A stretch of 64,000 bases of DNA from positions 32,476 through 96,475 of the forward strand of contig CAMJKP010000002.1 in NCBI GenBank assembly GCA_946406435.1. The letters run 5' to 3'. This DNA is from an uncultured Prevotellaceae bacterium. Lineage in GTDB: Bacteria; Bacteroidota; Bacteroidia; Bacteroidales; Bacteroidaceae. Every line of letters begins with the position of its first letter. Position 1 is the first letter of the stretch. A program made the position numbers and the translations under genes. Below are positions 60,881 to 64,000 of this stretch, piece by piece. The notes beneath the pieces were generated by a model that saw only the letters and a list, made by a program, of their open reading frames with translations, did not search any database and was not told where the DNA came from.

Positions 60881-62816
60881 ATTCATCGCTATACCTCAGC
60901 ATCTGCTCATCAAGTGTCTCGTCGTATGAAACGGTTACATCCTTAATAGTATCACCATCCTTTACGAGGGTGAGCTTTGGATTGAGGAACCCCTTGTATG
61001 GAGCAATGTTTAGATGTTCGTAACGGTCGAGGATTTCCTTATGGAGGTCCTGATTAAGCTTCACTCCGTATGTTTCAACGATATTACGTGCTGCCTCAAG
61101 GTCGCCCTCGCTCTTGATGCGCTGAATCTCGGCAAGGAGAGTGGCAAAGAGTTCACGAAGACGTGTGTAGTCATTTATCTTGAGATAAGTCTTTGTCGTA
61201 TCGCCTTCCGTATGCTTTACAAGCTCCATAGCGCCCTCGGCATGAGCGTATGCCCAGTTGGCTATCAAAGCGCGATTTCGCATGTGTGCTTCCTCTATGT
61301 TATCACCAAGTTTGATGCGAACGCTTTGAGTGAGAAGTCCGTTCATCAAGTATGTGTAATACTGCGACTTATATGCTTCTGCATCATCAAGAAGATTAAG
61401 TTCTACAAGCTTCGGATCTGCGATGTAATAAAGTCCGAAAAGGTCTGCGCGAGCCTCTTCTATGGTACTGCTATAATTCTTCAAAGCGTTAGGATCTGTG
61501 CCAGGAAGAAGCTGACCACTACCATGTCCAAGACACTCGTGCAAGTCGGTATGGAGGTCGTCACAACGGTCGCCGTATTTGCGTACCATAGCCACCGTGT
61601 CTTTGTCTATCGCGAACTCATCAAGGAAACCGTTACCCTTGCCTGCCTCGTTATAGGCATGGGTTATGTTACTTATGGTGATGCTCTTAGAACCATACTG
61701 AGCACGAATCCAATCTGCATTCGGAAGGTTAATGCCTATGGCTGTAGAAGGAAATTCGTCACCTCCGAGCATAGCCGCACAGATTACGTTGGCTGTTACG
61801 CCTTTTACCACCTTCTTGCGGAAACGTGGATCTACAGGCGAATGATCCTCAAACCATTGTGCATTCTGGCAGATTGTCTGAGTACGGTGACAAGCCTCTA
61901 AATCCTTATATTCCACGATTCCCTCCCATGAAGCCTTTATGCCGAGAGGGTCGCCATATACCTCAATGAATCCGTTTATGAAGTCGATGTTGCCCTCAAG
62001 TTCCTTTAGCCACTCAATAGAATAGCGGTCGAAGAGACGGAGGTCACCTGTCTTGTAGTATTCTATAAGCAGAGAGATAATCTTGCGTTGCTGGTCATTT
62101 TCGGCATATTCAGAAGCCTTACTGAGATTCTCCACGATATGCTCTATGATTTCGGAATACTTACCGCCAATACGCCATACCTCCTCATGAAGTGAACCGT
62201 CAGCATCCTTTATGAGGGTTGAGTTAAGGCCGTATGAAGGAGGCTCAGGATCGTTCTTGTCGGATAGGGTGGAGTAGTAATCCTCCACTTCCTGCTGCGA
62301 TACATTCTCGTAGTAGTTGCAGGCAGAAGTCTTGATGAGATCTTCGTTGTCTGCCTTGTTTACTCGCTTAGGTAAGATATTCGGATTGAAGATGATAGGA
62401 GTGATTTGCTTTAGTATTTCTTCTGCATCTTCTCCGAGAGTCTTACGGACAATATCCTCAAAGAATGACTGTGAAAATTCAGGTTTGAACTTCTCGCAAC
62501 CATAGTGATGATAGATGCCGTTTGAGAACCAGACACGCTTCAGATACTCCGTGAGCTTGTCGAACTCGGGAGTCTTTTCACTTTCTACTTTACCCTTTAT
62601 ACTTTTTACGTAAATCTTCTCAAGAGTACTGCGGATAAGCAGGTTATACTTGCCAAACTGGTCGAAAGTAATGTCCCTTCCCCAAAGCGTTGCTTCTGAG
62701 AGATAATATATGTACAGTTTCTGATTTAACGACAATGCCTCGAAACCAGGTAGCTGGTATCTGAGCATCTGTATGTCGGCGAAACGCTCGCCTTGATATT
62801 GAAAGTTGTTGTTCAT
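60858..62816 (-). CDS. M49 family dipeptidyl-peptidase III-like metalloprotease
   Basis: A 652-residue zinc peptidase. The zinc motif HECLGH (His426, Glu427, His431) and the downstream EEARAD (453-458) are those of M49 peptidases. Substrate-binding blocks include CAAMLGGDEFPSTAIGINLPNADWIR. No signal peptide is seen, so it is probably cytoplasmic. Bacteroidetes homologues are often misnamed dihydrofolate reductase. Residues about 70-82 (VKSIKGKVESEKT) are encoded by an AAAG-type repeat and look like an insertion, and the last residues VKNKD lie in a second such repeat. Confidence 0.9.
   Translation of the reverse strand: MNNNFQYQGERFADIQMLRYQLPGFEALSLNQKLYIYYLSEATLWGRDITFDQFGKYNLLIRSTLEKIYVKSIKGKVESEKTPEFDKLTEYLKRVWFSNGIYHHYGCEKFKPEFSQSFFEDIVRKTLGEDAEEILKQITPIIFNPNILPKRVNKADNEDLIKTSACNYYENVSQQEVEDYYSTLSDKNDPEPPSYGLNSTLIKDADGSLHEEVWRIGGKYSEIIEHIVENLSKASEYAENDQQRKIISLLIEYYKTGDLRLFDRYSIEWLKELEGNIDFINGFIEVYGDPLGIKASWEGIVEYKDLEACHRTQTICQNAQWFEDHSPVDPRFRKKVVKGVTANVICAAMLGGDEFPSTAIGINLPNADWIRAQYGSKSITISNITHAYNEAGKGNGFLDEFAIDKDTVAMVRKYGDRCDDLHTDLHECLGHGSGQLLPGTDPNALKNYSSTIEEARADLFGLYYIADPKLVELNLLDDAEAYKSQYYTYLMNGLLTQSVRIKLGDNIEEAHMRNRALIANWAYAHAEGAMELVKHTEGDTTKTYLKINDYTRLRELFATLLAEIQRIKSEGDLEAARNIVETYGVKLNQDLHKEILDRYEHLNIAPYKGFLNPKLTLVKDGDTIKDVTVSYDETLDEQMLRYSDEYSVKNKD
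62572..62609 (-). repeat. AAAG-type repeat inside the M49 gene
   Basis: Minus-strand GTAAAAAGTATAAAGGGTAAAG and AAGTGAAAAG in frame with the peptidase. Same word class as the intergenic runs at 488 and 60838. Confidence 0.55.
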
Positions 62817-62935
62817 TTTTTATGTTTGTTTCGAGGAGCAAAATTAAGAAAAAAAAATGACACTACCAAAATTTTTCATGTTTCCTTGGCTTTATGGAAT
62901 TTTTCTTTTCTTTATTTTGTCGTTGTTCTTCCCTT

Positions 62936-62986
62936 ATAACTCCGTTGCAAGTCCGTTATAAGTCCGTTGTAAGTCCGTTTGTATAG
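62936..62986. repeat. 11-bp-period array of AAGTCCGTTnn units
   Basis: CCGTTGCAAGT, CCGTTATAAGT, CCGTTGTAAGT, CCGTTTG in tandem, followed by the loose palindrome TAGATGGACATACTATGGGAC and TTTCGGAGG. Confidence 0.78.
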
Positions 62987-63040
62987 ATGGACATACTATG
63001 GGACTTGTTTCGGAGGAATAGGCTTGTTACTACATAAGAA

Positions 63041-63079
63041 AAACCTAACCAAAAGCGATGATGCTTGGTTAGGCTTTTC
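63041..63079 (-). terminator. Terminator overlapping the end of the AraC-type gene
   Basis: CCTAACCAA / TTGGTTAGG stem with flanking T runs on both strands. The TAA stop of the regulator gene lies within one arm. Confidence 0.82.
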
Positions 63080-63428
63080 CTTTTTTTCTTTCCTCTCCCG
63101 GAGTTATTCCGTAAACCTTGAGGTACATTCTGTGCATAGTCATGCGGTTGTTGAAACCTGACTGCAAGGCAATATCCTCAAGAGTGTCGTTCTTGTGTAC
63201 GGCAGATTTCAGTAGGCGTCGTGCGTGGTAGATACGCTGTCTGTTTACGAAATCATAGAATGACGTGCCCATTTCTTCATGGAAAATAGCAGTTACCCTT
63301 GCTGGGGATATATCCAGTTCCTTGGCAAGGGTATATCGTGAGAAATGAATGTCACGAAAGAGATGATTGTCGCATATCATCGTCTTTATCCTTGCTGCAA
63401 GTTCCTTATGGTCATATACCTTGTGCAT
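63069..63428 (-). CDS. AraC-type helix-turn-helix regulator
   Basis: A 119-residue DNA-binding protein made almost only of the two helix-turn-helix units of the AraC family: SRYTLAKELDISPARVTAIFHEEMGTSFYDFVNRQRIYHARRLL and LEDIALQSGFNNRMTMHRMYLKVYGITPGEER. There is no effector domain, so it is either a free-standing binding unit or the second part of a split system with the gene 6 bases upstream. A target cannot be named from the sequence. Confidence 0.88.
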   Translation of the reverse strand: MHKVYDHKELAARIKTMICDNHLFRDIHFSRYTLAKELDISPARVTAIFHEEMGTSFYDFVNRQRIYHARRLLKSAVHKNDTLEDIALQSGFNNRMTMHRMYLKVYGITPGEERKKGKA

Positions 63429-63434
63429 GGGCTT

Positions 63435-64000
63435 TTATACGCTCATTTTTACCGTGCCGTCGGTATTGTTGACCACGATATTTATATGATATGATGTATA
63501 GGTGTCAGGGGTACTGAGTATGGCTACGAACGTAACCTCATCAGTAGTTGCCTTCTCTATGACAATATCAGAAAGGATACAATGGTCTATATATTCCTTT
63601 GGAACGTATGCAGAGAAATCCTTCTTGCGATAGTCGCGGTTTATAATCTTCCTTGCGCCGTCGTATAGTGCTATGTGCACGATGTTGTCAAAATAGGCAT
63701 GATCTACCGATACACCATCATCATTTACGGTTGGTTGATAAACCTTATATGTAGTAGGGTTTACCTGAACGTATGCATGGAAGCGCTTGTTGCCAACTGA
63801 CATTACAGAGTCGCGCTTGATAAGCTCTCCCTGGTTGATATGGTCGATTGACTTCTTTATTTTCTCGAATAGTTGCAAAAGGCTCTTGTCTTCCGACTTG
63901 ACAAGGGAAATCTCATCGCCATCGTTGTTTACGAAGCGAAGTACGTGGTCGGAGAGCTTGTTGAGATGATACTTGGCAGGGTGTGAACTTTCAAGGTAAA
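63435..64000 (-). CDS. Hypothetical protein, DUF4738-like (5' end outside window)
   Basis: The frame stays open to the right edge, so at least 188 residues are seen and the start is missing. The visible N-terminal part is helical (KYHLNKLSDHVLRFVN, LLQLFEKIKKSIDHI). A beta-rich domain follows with VYQPTVNDDGVSVDHAYFDNIVHIALYDGARKIINRDYRKKDFSAYVP and TYTSYHINIVVNNTDGTVKMSV. The second part resembles the Bacteroidetes family DUF4738, with moderate certainty. The stop lies 6 bases before the AraC-type gene on the same strand, so the two are coupled. Confidence 0.55.
   Translation of the reverse strand, partial: YLESSHPAKYHLNKLSDHVLRFVNNDGDEISLVKSEDKSLLQLFEKIKKSIDHINQGELIKRDSVMSVGNKRFHAYVQVNPTTYKVYQPTVNDDGVSVDHAYFDNIVHIALYDGARKIINRDYRKKDFSAYVPKEYIDHCILSDIVIEKATTDEVTFVAILSTPDTYTSYHINIVVNNTDGTVKMSV

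Overview
The window reads as chromosome of a Bacteroidales bacterium, most likely a Prevotella or close relative. The reasons are the Bacteroidetes-type promoters (a -7 box TAnnTTTG with TTG about 20 bases upstream), the absence of clear Shine-Dalgarno sites, and lineage-typical families: DUF4301, DUF4421, DUF1460, a fused FNR/GltD reductase, PPi-dependent phosphofructokinase, and C-terminal tails resembling type IX secretion sorting domains. Most genes are housekeeping genes or conserved hypotheticals. The intergenic space is unusually rich in structured repeats.

Layout. 0-3.6 kb: end of EF-G, queH, a GH53 galactanase fused to a cyclophilin, and a YafQ-type toxin-antitoxin pair. 3.6-5.4 kb: a gene-free repeat region with an 11-bp-period array, three 82-bp palindromic repeats, ATTAAT iteron-like runs and a long AT-rich palindrome. 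5.4-8.9 kb (minus): an L,D-transpeptidase / ECF sigma / anti-sigma-like / periplasmic helical protein operon and a tiny exported protein. 9.2-12 kb (plus): DUF4301, a solitary Mrr-like nuclease and a small Cys/Asp-rich protein. 12-15.8 kb (minus): SGNH hydrolase, GH25 lysozyme, PPi-PFK. 16-26.4 kb (plus): acyltransferase, golvesin/amidase-like exported protein, YgiQ radical SAM enzyme overlapping a PP2C-like gene, LemA and DUF2207. 27.5-34.4 kb (minus): uvrA, prs, thiE-like, lipoprotein, pepD. 34.6-40 kb (plus): Skp-like, Gfo/Idh/MocA oxidoreductase, DUF4421, DUF1460, ABC-F. 40.2-43.7 kb: gluQ, pyrK-pyrD and a flavin reductase, bracketed by two inverted copies of a palindromic element. 43.8-45.5 kb: small odd genes next to two identical tRNA-Arg genes. 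45.6-52.4 kb: TSCPD protein, yebC, pheT, truA, EamA transporter, dapA. 52.4-54.6 kb: a cytoplasmic serpin and a Fic protein. 55.7-64 kb (minus): DUF486, Nfn-like fusion, serS, AlkD-like, M49 peptidase, an AraC-type regulator and a truncated gene at the edge.

The most interesting signal is non-coding. Regions 26.74-27.53 kb (element A) and 54.72-55.64 kb (element B) share one architecture with different sequence. Each has repeated 20-bp dyads in matching order and orientation around a perfect AT-rich palindrome (48 and 44 bp). A hairpin half-site, a TAnnTTTG promoter, a conserved hairpin of about 40 nt and an 11-bp-period array follow. The dyad stems differ between A and B but keep pairing (TCTAACA/TGTTAGA against GGTAACA/TGTTACC). 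This looks like a family of protein-free genetic elements with element-specific sites and a small RNA. I do not recognise it as a described family. The 4.4-4.65 kb region may be a more distant member.
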